From Bacteroidales bacterium H5 (GTDB lineage Bacteria > Bacteroidota > Bacteroidia > Bacteroidales > Muribaculaceae), in NCBI GenBank assembly GCA_001701225.1, contig DAAQ01000021.1:119237-183236 (forward strand): a stretch of DNA of 64,000 nucleotides, in the 5' to 3' direction. The notes under the pieces were generated by a model, which saw nothing but the letters and a program-made list of their open reading frames with translations, did no database searches and was not told the DNA's origin. The position numbers were made by a program, and so were the translations under genes. Shown one piece after another: positions 9,453 to 18,093 of this stretch. Every line of letters begins with the position of its first letter. Position 1 is the stretch's first letter.

Positions 9453-10258
9453 TGGGTATGAAGATTCTGAGATATTCTGCCGTTGTCCTTGCGTTGTCAC
9501 TTGTGTCGTGCGAGAAAGAGCTTGATTTCGAATACAGGGATATTGACCCGATACTTGTGATAGAGGCCTCGCTCACACAGTCCGGTGCGCGTGCGTCGCT
9601 CACCGAAACTACATCGATGGACGAGCCGATGAATCGTGAGAGGCTTACGGATGCCACGGTAATCCTCACCGACCTCACCTCCGGGATTTCGGCAGAGCTT
9701 CTTCCGGGCGAGAGGGGCGAATATGAAAATACCGTTTCAGGTGAGCCGGGACATCTGTACCGTCTTGACGTGACACGGGGTGACATCTCATACACCTCGC
9801 AGTGCCTGATGTCGGAACCTGTGGAGATGGTCGGGGTGGAATTCGGATGGATAAAGATGCCATACGACCATGTAGCGGTACTCAAGGTATCGTTCGCCGA
9901 CCCGCAGACCACTGCCGGAGACTGCTATTGGGTGCGTGTCTACCGTAACGGCGAAGCCTATATGTGGACAGAGGTCACGGACAATCTTGCATCAGGAGGG
10001 GTGATAGAGGAGGTGATGATGACCTCACGCATGGATACCTCCGAAGAGGAGGATGACACCGTGCTCCGCGACGGCGATGTGGTCACGGCCACGGTCACCC
10101 CAATAAGCCGGGAGATGTATGACTATCTCACAGCCCTGTCGGCCGACAGCAACGGCCCCTCCATGTTCTCGGGCGGTTTCTGCCTGGGCTACTTTCTCGC
10201 GGCACCTGTCGCGACAGGCTCGGTTACATTCTGTCCTGACAATATACCTTATTATTGA
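9452..10258 (+). CDS. DUF4249 family lipoprotein
   Basis: The signal peptide ends in the lipobox LVSC and is followed by CEKELDFEY, typical of DUF4249 lipoproteins that are encoded next to TonB receptors in Bacteroidetes. The ATG overlaps the receptor stop (TGATG); a second ATG two codons later is also possible. At 268 residues it is within the family range. It is presumably anchored at the outer membrane and helps the receptor. The 3' end overlaps the convergent YjbR-like gene by 7 bp. Confidence 0.8.
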   Translation: MGMKILRYSAVVLALSLVSCEKELDFEYRDIDPILVIEASLTQSGARASLTETTSMDEPMNRERLTDATVILTDLTSGISAELLPGERGEYENTVSGEPGHLYRLDVTRGDISYTSQCLMSEPVEMVGVEFGWIKMPYDHVAVLKVSFADPQTTAGDCYWVRVYRNGEAYMWTEVTDNLASGGVIEEVMMTSRMDTSEEEDDTVLRDGDVVTATVTPISREMYDYLTALSADSNGPSMFSGGFCLGYFLAAPVATGSVTFCPDNIPYY

Positions 10259-10620
10259 CCGACTGTGAGTATCTGCGGATACTCAGTCTTGGCCTTCCTG
10301 GTCATCTTCCTGACCACCTCGCTGTAGCTGTGGCGTATGAGTGAGGTGATAAGTTCGTCGCGCAGATTGCCACGCAGGCTGAGCTGGTTCCAATAACGTT
10401 TGTTCCAGTGCCATGCAGGTTCAATCTCTGGATGGAGGTCACGAAGCTCGATGGCATAACCGGGGTCGCATTTCAGTGCGAAATAATCGGGCCGTCTCAG
10501 GCCTATGCATGCGAATATCTTGCCGAGGACGCTGAACAGCAGATAATCCTCGCCAAACCTCATGTCTTCCTGTGCCATAGGCAGCGACAGGCAGTACTCC
10601 CTTATTTCCTCGATATTCAT
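10252..10620 (-). CDS. MmcQ/YjbR family protein
   Basis: This 122-residue protein has the family layout: an N-terminal helix with EEIREYCLSLP, then FALKCDP, PAWHWNKRYW and a C-terminal IRHSYSEVVRKM helix. The CyaY-like fold is thought to bind DNA, but no function is firmly known. It is a single gene convergent with DUF4249 and divergent from the acyltransferase. Confidence 0.82.
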   Translation of the reverse strand: MNIEEIREYCLSLPMAQEDMRFGEDYLLFSVLGKIFACIGLRRPDYFALKCDPGYAIELRDLHPEIEPAWHWNKRYWNQLSLRGNLRDELITSLIRHSYSEVVRKMTRKAKTEYPQILTVGQ

Positions 10621-10670
10621 ATGATCGTTGCTGACGTGATTGCGACGGGCGTAGCCCGTGATACTGAGTA

Positions 10671-10731
10671 CAAATTTAACCCATTTATTTCAGACTGTCT
10701 TAATCACTCCGGATTATTTTTATTAATTTTG
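10671..10731. promoter_or_regulatory. Divergent -7 boxes between yjbR-like and acyltransferase genes
   Basis: TAAATTTG lies on the minus strand at 10678-10671, and TAATTTTG on the plus strand at 10724-10731. Each fits the -7 consensus and points at its gene (leaders of about 44 and 20 bases). Neither has a clear TTTG at -33. Confidence 0.4.
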
Positions 10732-10757
10732 TGACCGAATAAACCGATATCACATAT

Positions 10758-11933
10758 ATGGCAACAGATGTAATCCCTCTGTCATCAAAACCGAGGTTCG
10801 AGATTCTTGACGGTCTGCGTGGCGTGGCCGCCATGATAGTGGTGGCATTCCATCTCTTCGAGACATATTCGGCCGGGCCCTCCGACCAGATACTCAATCA
10901 CGGGTATCTTGCCGTAGATTTCTTTTTTGTGCTGTCCGGCTTCGTGATAGGCTATGCCTATGATGACCGCTGGGAACGTATGACGACATGGGATTTCTTC
11001 AAACGGCGCCTTATACGTCTGCAGCCTATGGTTGTCCTCGGGACACTTATCGGGGGATTCTGGTTCTATTTCAGCGCGGCGCCCGGTTTTGAGCTGGTGA
11101 TGCAGACCCCGTGGTGGAAATTGCTGCTCATAATGGTGCTGGGGTGCATAATGTTCCCGACGCCTCCGTCGATGGATATACGCGGATGGAAGGAGATAAA
11201 CTCATTGAACGGGGCACAGTGGTCGCTGCTGTGGGAGTATGTCGCCAACATACTCTATGCTGTGTTTGTGCGCAGGTTCAGCACGGCAATGTTGGGCATA
11301 TTCGTTTTGCTGTCGGCATTCTTCACGGTCGACCTTGCCTTTAACCTTGACGTGACAGGGCTGCTTGCAGTACGGGAGTATGCCAGATATACGGTCATAG
11401 GAGGTTTCGGCCTTACCCCCGACCAGATGTATATCGGTGTCTGCCGTCTGTTATATCCATTCTTCGGCGGTCTGCTCCTGTACCGGCTTGGCAAATGCCG
11501 CATCAACCTGCGTCATGGCGGTATGTTGTGGTGCTCGGTTGCCGTTGCCGCTACATTGGTGGTGCCCCATATCGGAGGTGTGGAACACCAATGGCTCAAC
11601 GGACTCTATTGCGCAGTGGTGATACTGATTGTCTATCCTGTCATTGTCGCGGCAGGGGCCGGAAGTACCTTGGCCGGAAGGAAGACTACAGCCGTGTGCA
11701 AGTTTCTCGGCATGATTTCCTACCCGCTGTATATCACCCACTATCCCATGATATATGTGCAGATGAACTGGGCTGCCCAGCATGCCGACGCCCCGCTCGG
11801 TACCCATATCTGGGTCGCCGTAAGCATCTTCATCGCCTCCATATCCGTCGCGTATGCCAGTGCCAAAGTCTATGACCTCCCGATTCGCGCGTGGCTGTCG
11901 AAGAGATTTCTCCATAACGGCCATCGGACATGA
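10758..11933 (+). CDS. Acyltransferase family 3 membrane protein (OafA/YrhL type)
   Basis: The protein starts with a family 3 acyltransferase motif (FEILDGLRGVAAMIVVAFHL) and DFFFVLSGFVIGY, followed by about ten membrane segments. Such enzymes O-acetylate surface sugars using acyl-CoA and the conserved His of VVAFHL. The C-terminal SYPLYITHYPM segment is also typical. At 391 residues it lacks the extra C-terminal SGNH domain of OafA. It is monocistronic and may act on the glycan handled by the flippase/ligase pair, but that is inference. Confidence 0.88.
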   Translation: MATDVIPLSSKPRFEILDGLRGVAAMIVVAFHLFETYSAGPSDQILNHGYLAVDFFFVLSGFVIGYAYDDRWERMTTWDFFKRRLIRLQPMVVLGTLIGGFWFYFSAAPGFELVMQTPWWKLLLIMVLGCIMFPTPPSMDIRGWKEINSLNGAQWSLLWEYVANILYAVFVRRFSTAMLGIFVLLSAFFTVDLAFNLDVTGLLAVREYARYTVIGGFGLTPDQMYIGVCRLLYPFFGGLLLYRLGKCRINLRHGGMLWCSVAVAATLVVPHIGGVEHQWLNGLYCAVVILIVYPVIVAAGAGSTLAGRKTTAVCKFLGMISYPLYITHYPMIYVQMNWAAQHADAPLGTHIWVAVSIFIASISVAYASAKVYDLPIRAWLSKRFLHNGHRT

Positions 11934-11956
11934 ATGTCACCATCCAGGCCGTCGGG

Positions 11957-14900
11957 TCATATCCCGTTCCTTGACACGAGTTTCCTGAGTGTCTCAATCG
12001 CACTCGGCACTATGCGTCCGTCCTCGTATATGACTCCGCCAATCTCGCGTATCTCGTCCATCCCCGATGAGGAGATATGAAGCATATTGACGGTTATGAG
12101 CTCGCAACCCAGACGCTTGCGCTTGGCTTCCCTTTTGTCTGAAGTTAGCATCCTTCCCGCCTTGTCGCTATTGTTGACTCTGGGGTTCATGTTCTTCACA
12201 TCGAATGCGATGCGATAGCTGCCGTCGTCGTTGGTGACTATGAAATCGGCCAGCTCATAGTCTAACCCTTCGAGATGCCTGAAATTGTCTTCCGTACAAT
12301 CCGTATAGTGCAGCATGATTGCCTTGAAAGCCTCCTCGCCGATCTCTCCGGCATAATCCGTGGCGAGTATGGGGGGATGCAGTATGAGCCCTTCGTTTTT
12401 CCATGTGGTGGCAAAACCGTTTCTCTCGAAATGTGATCTGATGACAGGATTTCTCATCAGCACATCAAGTCTTACGTATGATGGTGTTATGGGGTCGGGG
12501 TGGGGTGTGCCCTTTCCGCGCGGACAGGCTCTTCCCCTTGCGTCAAAATAATATTTTTTGTTCCGTTCCCAGTCACCGTAGCATTTCGGAAGGAATGTCA
12601 GGAGCCTGTCCTTCTCGTCCAGTTCCTCGATGCCTGTTATTACAGGTTTCCTTATGATGGTCTGTCTGTAGGTCCGATGGATAATCTGGCTGACCTTTAC
12701 CTGATGTGTGAGCTCGCCTGCGTTCTCAAACCCACTGTCATTCTTTTCATCATCGTGCAGATGTGGAGTATTGCGGAGGGCAAGGTTTTTGATACGCCTG
12801 AGCCTGTCATGTGCATAGTTGGCATCATTGCAGCGCTTCACCTCTGCCGGATCTGTGTCATCTGTCACCTCTTCCTGATTCGACATGATATGCCGTGCCA
12901 ATGCCCGGAACTCTTTGGTCAGGGATTTATCCATGTTCGAGGCAAGGAAGAATGGTTTCATGGAGTCGTCAAACAGTATATAAGTGGTGCGCGGTTTGTT
13001 CCTTGTCCTGCACAGGCGGCCTATGGCCTGTTCTATGGTGGTCTGTGCCCAGGCGGCTTTGTCTATGGCTATGCCCGGGTTGCGCTTTTCTCCGAACATG
13101 AGGTTATTCGACAGGGCGAAGCATAGCCACTGGGCGACATCTTCCTTAGACAGGCAACCACGTTCATAGAGCATCATCAGTGTGAGCATGGCGTTGTAGA
13201 GCCCTTTCTCGAATGTCATTTCGTTCCCGTCGTCGTTCATCATCAGGTAGCCCGTCGGCGACTGCAGATAGATGGCGTCCCAGTCTTTCTTCAGTTTTAC
13301 ACCCTCTGTCTCCCAATTGTCGCCACTGATATAGTCAAGCCCCTCAGGAATTTCGTACTGCATGTTTGCACCGGCCTTGAAACTGCCGTAGGCCGAGACG
13401 AGCATCAGCTTCGTATCCTTGTCGTTGCTCAGTTCGGCAAGGATATTGGATTCAACCTCTTCCCAGTCTCTCGAGATACGTATATGGCGATTCTCCCAAT
13501 CTGACGGCAGTTCATCTTCAAGTGGGGTCTCCATCTCAGTGTATGTCCCGTCTATCAGGCTGCTCAGTACGTTGATCTGGGATTTGTCTTTGTCTCCGGT
13601 GCGGTTCTGGAAAAAGATCATGCTGTGGATGTCGTCGTGCATGATGAACCAGTGATACGCCTCGATAAACTGGAAAAGCCTGTAAAGCTGGAAAGTCATA
13701 TCCCGGCCATTCCCTTTCTGTGTCCTTTTCAGCTCTCTGCAGGTGATTCTGAACCATACGTCAGGTAGCCCTTCCTCCAGCGCGGCAGCCGAGAACATCT
13801 GCCTGTATCTGTCGGGAAGCGTCAGTTTGTCCTCATGTGTATTGGCATAATCATATTTTATGATTGGGATGACCTGAATATCGTGAGACGTGGGATAAGT
13901 CATATCGGAAAGAGTGTCGAATTTCTCGCGTATCTCTTCAGGCAAAGCTTCCACTTTGCTCCCGAGTATCTGTCTGAGATATGCTATGTCAAAATTATTC
14001 ACGACGGATCGGCTCGAGGCTGTGGCGGAACAGAGAACGACCGATGTCCCATCTGATTGCAGAAGGTCGATCAGTATCTTTTCAGGAGTCGTCGCAATCT
14101 CTCTGCACGACAGCCTCACCCTGTGCTGGTTGTCGCGCTCGTCAATCTCTTCCTGATATAGCTGGACACCTTGCGAATAGACAGTTTCATCTGGCAGTTT
14201 GATTTTGTCTGCGGCTGAGGATGGGAGGTTTTTCCTGTTTGTCATGAATTCGTTCAACTGCTGCTCGAACTGATATTCGGATGTTGTCTCGAAACGTGAG
14301 AATAGTGTATGTATCTCACGCTCAAGTGTCGGATAACCGAGATAGAGACCGTAGGTTGAGGTATTGGTTGAGATACTCTTGGCTTCGGCATCGAATTTCT
14401 CGCGGCTCTGCCTGAGCGATTCAGAGATGACGTCCCTGAACTGTACCTTTATAGCTGTAATATTTCCGATGATCAGCGATAGGAAACGTTCTAACGGTAT
14501 CACCGCGGAATATTCGGAGCCCAGTGTCTTTTCGTCTATGGCGTGGACGAGGCAGAAATGTCGGTCTCCCTTCTTGTAGCAGACATACGAGCGCAGGTTG
14601 TCACCTATCGGAGAGATATTCAGTTTCAATGCCGGGCCCGAAAAGAAGACCCCTCGCCTGTATGTCTCGATTTGTTCTCGGTTGCCAAGGAAAATATTCT
14701 TGTAAGGCAGAATCTTTCCCACCGTTTTCTCCCAGTTGGCCTGTGTTATTTTCTTGGCCCGGTCGATACATTCTTCCAGCAGAGTCCCGTAATATCTGTT
14801 TGCGATATGTTCGGGAGTGTCTATCAAGTTCTTATACTGTAGATAGCCGTTGTATCCCTTTGCAAATCTCTTGCTTCCTCCGGCGTTCTCGATCGACTGG

Positions 14901-15751
14901 TCGATGATGGCCGAACGCATTGCGACAGCCGCCTGGTCGGACTCGTCAAATATTATAAGTGTCTTCCTGTTTCGTGCCGTAAAATCCTGTAGCTGAATTT
15001 TTTCCGACAGGATAGGGTCTATGCCATACATGGCTTTGTGAACAGTCATCAGGAGGACTTTTTTACGTCGGTAGTCCACCTGAGGATAGACCTTGACGAG
15101 ATACGGGAACTGCCTGAGTATGGTCACGAGGGATACCTTCTTCTGTGTCGTTCTCTCGAGATGCCGTTTGTAGTTGTCGAAATAGAGACGCACAGACCTG
15201 CGCAGATTGGACTCGCTCTCGTTTATCTGACTGATGATATATTCATTCCGGCCATTATCATCGAGGCTCTTAATCAGTCCCTCCAAGCCGCCATATATCC
15301 TTTTCACGGCATTATAGCTATATTGTATGTCGCTGACTTTGTGGCCGAGTTTTTTCTGCTCGTCCATCCGGCTGTACATCTCGTCAAGAAATTTCTTGAA
15401 ACAGCCGTTCTTTATGGCTTTGGTTATGACCTCGGGATTGTTCTCTATCACCATCTTGTCAGCCTGAGATATGAGGCTGCTGTCAGTGTTGATGAAACGG
15501 TCGATTTCCCGGTTTATATTATCTACCAGCTTGTTCTGTATGCAAAGTATGACTATGCGGTCGAAATGCGCGGGATAATACCCGCATGTCAGCTTGCCGA
15601 TGGTATATGATTTGCCGCCACCCGTTGCGATATCGCAGATATGAAGCCCCTCCGAAACATAGCTTTTGAAAATGTCCTCGACATGCCTGCTCAACTGCTC
15701 TTTAAAACTCTTGTCGGTGGGTAGGTTATTCATATGTGGTGCTGCTGTCAT
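11957..15751 (-). CDS. Large SF2-like helicase/ATPase with C-terminal PD-(D/E)XK-like domain
   Basis: This 1264-residue protein has a Walker A motif ATGGGKS at 42-48 and a DESD Walker B box near residue 270. The second RecA lobe ends with an AIGRLCRTRN motif VI. Near the C terminus, ADFIVTNDDGSYRIAFDVKN has the D...(D)xK spacing of restriction-type nucleases. I do not recognise a named family. A helicase joined to a nuclease suggests nucleic-acid defence or processing. It is divergent from the UpxY/GTPase operon with only 184 bp between, so the two could be one locus. ATG at 15733 is an alternative start. Confidence 0.72.
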   Translation of the reverse strand: MTAAPHMNNLPTDKSFKEQLSRHVEDIFKSYVSEGLHICDIATGGGKSYTIGKLTCGYYPAHFDRIVILCIQNKLVDNINREIDRFINTDSSLISQADKMVIENNPEVITKAIKNGCFKKFLDEMYSRMDEQKKLGHKVSDIQYSYNAVKRIYGGLEGLIKSLDDNGRNEYIISQINESESNLRRSVRLYFDNYKRHLERTTQKKVSLVTILRQFPYLVKVYPQVDYRRKKVLLMTVHKAMYGIDPILSEKIQLQDFTARNRKTLIIFDESDQAAVAMRSAIIDQSIENAGGSKRFAKGYNGYLQYKNLIDTPEHIANRYYGTLLEECIDRAKKITQANWEKTVGKILPYKNIFLGNREQIETYRRGVFFSGPALKLNISPIGDNLRSYVCYKKGDRHFCLVHAIDEKTLGSEYSAVIPLERFLSLIIGNITAIKVQFRDVISESLRQSREKFDAEAKSISTNTSTYGLYLGYPTLEREIHTLFSRFETTSEYQFEQQLNEFMTNRKNLPSSAADKIKLPDETVYSQGVQLYQEEIDERDNQHRVRLSCREIATTPEKILIDLLQSDGTSVVLCSATASSRSVVNNFDIAYLRQILGSKVEALPEEIREKFDTLSDMTYPTSHDIQVIPIIKYDYANTHEDKLTLPDRYRQMFSAAALEEGLPDVWFRITCRELKRTQKGNGRDMTFQLYRLFQFIEAYHWFIMHDDIHSMIFFQNRTGDKDKSQINVLSSLIDGTYTEMETPLEDELPSDWENRHIRISRDWEEVESNILAELSNDKDTKLMLVSAYGSFKAGANMQYEIPEGLDYISGDNWETEGVKLKKDWDAIYLQSPTGYLMMNDDGNEMTFEKGLYNAMLTLMMLYERGCLSKEDVAQWLCFALSNNLMFGEKRNPGIAIDKAAWAQTTIEQAIGRLCRTRNKPRTTYILFDDSMKPFFLASNMDKSLTKEFRALARHIMSNQEEVTDDTDPAEVKRCNDANYAHDRLRRIKNLALRNTPHLHDDEKNDSGFENAGELTHQVKVSQIIHRTYRQTIIRKPVITGIEELDEKDRLLTFLPKCYGDWERNKKYYFDARGRACPRGKGTPHPDPITPSYVRLDVLMRNPVIRSHFERNGFATTWKNEGLILHPPILATDYAGEIGEEAFKAIMLHYTDCTEDNFRHLEGLDYELADFIVTNDDGSYRIAFDVKNMNPRVNNSDKAGRMLTSDKREAKRKRLGCELITVNMLHISSSGMDEIREIGGVIYEDGRIVPSAIETLRKLVSRNGI

Positions 15752-15773
15752 TTAGAATGAGGGGTTATAATGG

Positions 15774-15804
15774 CAAAATTAATGAAAATACTGCTAAAGA
15801 CAAA
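15774..15804 (-). promoter_or_regulatory. Promoter of the large helicase gene
   Basis: TTTG (15804-15801), a 19 bp spacer and TAATTTTG (15781-15774) on the minus strand match the Bacteroidetes consensus exactly. The start of transcription near 15767 leaves a leader of about 16 bases. Confidence 0.65.
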
Positions 15805-15884
15805 AATAGAAACACTATTTTTCTTAACTATAAACATGGATTGAATTTTTTTATTCCAAAATACCAACGAATCGGATTTTTTCG

Positions 15885-15892
15885 TATCTTTG
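15885..15892 (+). promoter_or_regulatory. -7 box of the UpxY/GTPase operon
   Basis: TATCTTTG matches the -7 consensus, with a start of transcription near 15899 and a leader of about 37 bases. There is no TTTG at -33, so the promoter may need an activator. It is the only clear promoter I see for the following 11 kb of plus-strand genes. Confidence 0.45.
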
Positions 15893-15935
15893 CGCGTGGG
15901 GAAAATCTATTACGGGTTTCCCTCTGCGACCGACC

Positions 15936-16526
15936 ATGGTCACACTGAACGCAATGGATGCGCATGAAGACCACACACACCTCGTTTCGACAGCCAGTGT
16001 GACTGTCGACCGCGAAGCGCGACCGAAATTCTGGCTTGCAGCCTATACCCGCCCGAAAAGCGAGAAGAAAGCGGCCTCTGAGTTGGCTAAATCAGGCTTA
16101 GAGACTTATGTCCCTGTCCAGACAATGATGAAGCAGTGGAGCGACCGTAAGAAGAAGGTCGATGTAGTCGTTATTCCGATGGTAATCTTCATAAGATGTA
16201 CTGTTGAGGATGTCTCGGCGATAACAAGACATCCGCTAGTCCTTAAGTTAATCTCAATGCCGGGACGCAAGACTCCGGCCCGTATTCCGGATAATCAGAT
16301 TGCAAAGCTGAAATTCATCCTGAATGAATCTGATGTGCCGGTGTCCTTTGAACCGATAGCCTTCAAGGAGCTTGATAAAGTCAAGGTGATAAGGGGACGA
16401 CTTGCCGGACTGGAAGGTGAGGTGTTAAGGGTTGACGACAAGACACGACTGGTTATCTCGCTGGATTTTCTCGGTGGTGCGACACTGAGCATTGATATGC
16501 TTGATTTGGAATTGTCAAAAGCATGA
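15936..16526 (+). CDS. UpxY-type transcription antiterminator (NusG paralogue)
   Basis: The N-terminal NusG domain (FWLAAYTRPKSEKKAASELA near 32-51) and the C-terminal KOW motif (VKVIRGRLAGLEGEVLRV near 150) are both present in 196 residues. In Bacteroides, UpxY proteins sit first in capsule operons and prevent early termination in the leader. Here no capsule genes follow. The next genes are small, secreted and GTPase genes, so this antiterminator probably serves the 11 kb operon behind it. The 37-base leader is short for the usual UpxY leader mechanism. Confidence 0.88.
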   Translation: MVTLNAMDAHEDHTHLVSTASVTVDREARPKFWLAAYTRPKSEKKAASELAKSGLETYVPVQTMMKQWSDRKKKVDVVVIPMVIFIRCTVEDVSAITRHPLVLKLISMPGRKTPARIPDNQIAKLKFILNESDVPVSFEPIAFKELDKVKVIRGRLAGLEGEVLRVDDKTRLVISLDFLGGATLSIDMLDLELSKA

Positions 16527-16580
16527 AAGAGGTGTCATTCTCATCTTTACTGAAACTTGAATCTAATAACCATAATCAAA

Positions 16581-16814
16581 ATGAATTTTTTTGCAGAATT
16601 ACTTGCTAAAGCAGTTGCTAAGTCAACTTACGTCTTTTTCGACGCCGACGAATGGGTCAAGGATAAGACCGGAAAAGGTATCGTAGACCGAATGACGGAG
16701 TTTCGAGAAAAAGATGAGGCTCTCAAGGAAAATAATCCGGCTCTCTGGGCGGCAAAAAAATTAGCCAAAGGTACCGTGAAAGGACTCATCGGCACCTCGT
16801 TGCATGATGATTAA
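16581..16814 (+). CDS. Small protein of unknown function (77 aa)
   Basis: It begins at the ATG at 16581 after an A-rich stretch; the frame is open upstream to a TTG that I reject. The 77 residues are mostly helical and charged (FFDADEWVKDKTGKGIVDRM), ending in GTSLHDD, without a signal peptide. I do not recognise a family. It lies 55 bp after upxY and 42 bp before a secreted-protein gene in the same operon. Confidence 0.6.
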   Translation: MNFFAELLAKAVAKSTYVFFDADEWVKDKTGKGIVDRMTEFREKDEALKENNPALWAAKKLAKGTVKGLIGTSLHDD

Positions 16815-16856
16815 GTTTTTCATGCAAATATGTGGAACTTTAAACGTTAGAATAAG

Positions 16857-17324
16857 ATGATAAGAAGAGACTTTATGAGAAGAATCCTTGTTGCCCTAAT
16901 GCTTTTATGCGCGACTTTGGCGTCAAACGCACAGTTCTATGGCGGATTTGGATGTGGAGATCCTGATGCCTGGTTTGACAAAGAGATATATTTCTATTGC
17001 CAGAACAATGCCAATAATGGTTACTATGGACTTAATCTGCCAAATGTCTCATTGGTAATAGACGGAGAGACACAGGTCGATGTAAATGGCGTATGGATAT
17101 ATGGGGATATGATATTACTTGGTGCCGATAACGGCTTCAAGTTTTCCAAAGGCTCCAGCGTGGCTCTATATGTCAATGGGACGTATCAGGCTTCATGGAC
17201 CTGCCCGACGAGCAATCCTACGGCGATTGACGTCGCTAAGCGTCTGTGGGACAATAAACCACGAGGCCGGTCTAATATCGGCGGGAAGAACCTGCTGAAG
17301 ATTCTACGAAGGTTTAAACGGTAA
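16857..17324 (+). CDS. Secreted protein of unknown function
   Basis: The first 26 residues make a Sec signal peptide (LVALMLLCATLASNAQ), with cleavage likely after NAQ. The mature part of about 129 residues has four cysteines (FGCGDPD, FYCQNN, WTCPTS and one near the N terminus) and looks beta-rich up to a basic tail (KNLLKILRRFKR). I find no family. A start at 16875 (MRRILVAL) is also possible. It is the only clearly exported soluble protein of the GTPase operon, so it could be an effector or sensor. Confidence 0.65.
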   Translation: MIRRDFMRRILVALMLLCATLASNAQFYGGFGCGDPDAWFDKEIYFYCQNNANNGYYGLNLPNVSLVIDGETQVDVNGVWIYGDMILLGADNGFKFSKGSSVALYVNGTYQASWTCPTSNPTAIDVAKRLWDNKPRGRSNIGGKNLLKILRRFKR

Positions 17325-17335
17325 ATTTTCAAGAT

Positions 17336-18055
17336 ATGGACTGGGACTGGAATAAAATTAAGAAATCCGCTACCAAAACTCTATCAGATATAGGTGGGCA
17401 GATAGATAGTGCCATTATCTCAACGACAGATTTTGTGCAGAAGGAGCTTGTTCCCGAAGTCACGAGATTCGGAGAGGATGTTGCGGACAAGGCCAAGGAG
17501 CTAACAGATGATGTCAGAGAGAGAGTCGAAGAGATGAGCCAGACAGCAAGCAAAAGAATCTCTGATTGGAGCCGGGAAGGGAAGGCAGATCATATACCTG
17601 AAAAATACACGGAAATCGTTAAGACTGCGCTTATAGCTGCGGCAGCCGCGGGTCCGCTTGGTGTTACCAGCGGTCTGGCTGATACGATCGCAGTTGCCGG
17701 AATATGGACTACAATGTTCGTGGCCATACGTGCTAAAAGCAACCGGCAGTTCGGTAAAGACCCGAAGCGCATAGCCGGTGGTGTTGCTTCGGGAATCGTG
17801 AAATATTACATAGGATGTAAGTTGGCCACATACAGCTGTTTCCTGATTCCTGGTGCTGGATTTTTAGCCGGAATGGGTGTCAGTGCAGTCTGCAATATAT
17901 ATTTCACCTATAATTTCGCATCCATAATTATCGAGCTAATGGATACCAAGGCCTCATACTCGGACGATGACATTGTAAATGAAATAATATCGTTGATAAA
18001 GAAGTTGCCGTCTCTAGAAGAGATAAAGGAAATAGTGTATATTTACAAATCCTGA
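17336..18055 (+). CDS. DUF697/YcjF-like GTPase-associated membrane protein
   Basis: The first 85 residues are charged and helical, probably a coiled coil with repeated acidic and basic positions. They are followed by hydrophobic stretches at about 97-110, 115-130 and 155-200, including IPGAGFLAGMGVSAVCNIYF, then a charged helical tail. The IPG motif in a membrane helix is reminiscent of DUF697 proteins, which accompany GTPases. This is a resemblance only. It lies 11 bp after the secreted-protein gene and 38 bp before the dynamin-like GTPase. Confidence 0.55.
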   Translation: MDWDWNKIKKSATKTLSDIGGQIDSAIISTTDFVQKELVPEVTRFGEDVADKAKELTDDVRERVEEMSQTASKRISDWSREGKADHIPEKYTEIVKTALIAAAAAGPLGVTSGLADTIAVAGIWTTMFVAIRAKSNRQFGKDPKRIAGGVASGIVKYYIGCKLATYSCFLIPGAGFLAGMGVSAVCNIYFTYNFASIIIELMDTKASYSDDDIVNEIISLIKKLPSLEEIKEIVYIYKS

Positions 18056-18093
18056 ACATAGATTCAAACTCAGCAAATCACAAGGAATATTAT

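Noticed and set aside
12500..13126. Plus-strand frames inside the large helicase
   Set aside because: Antisense shadows of a 1264-codon gene with helicase motifs.
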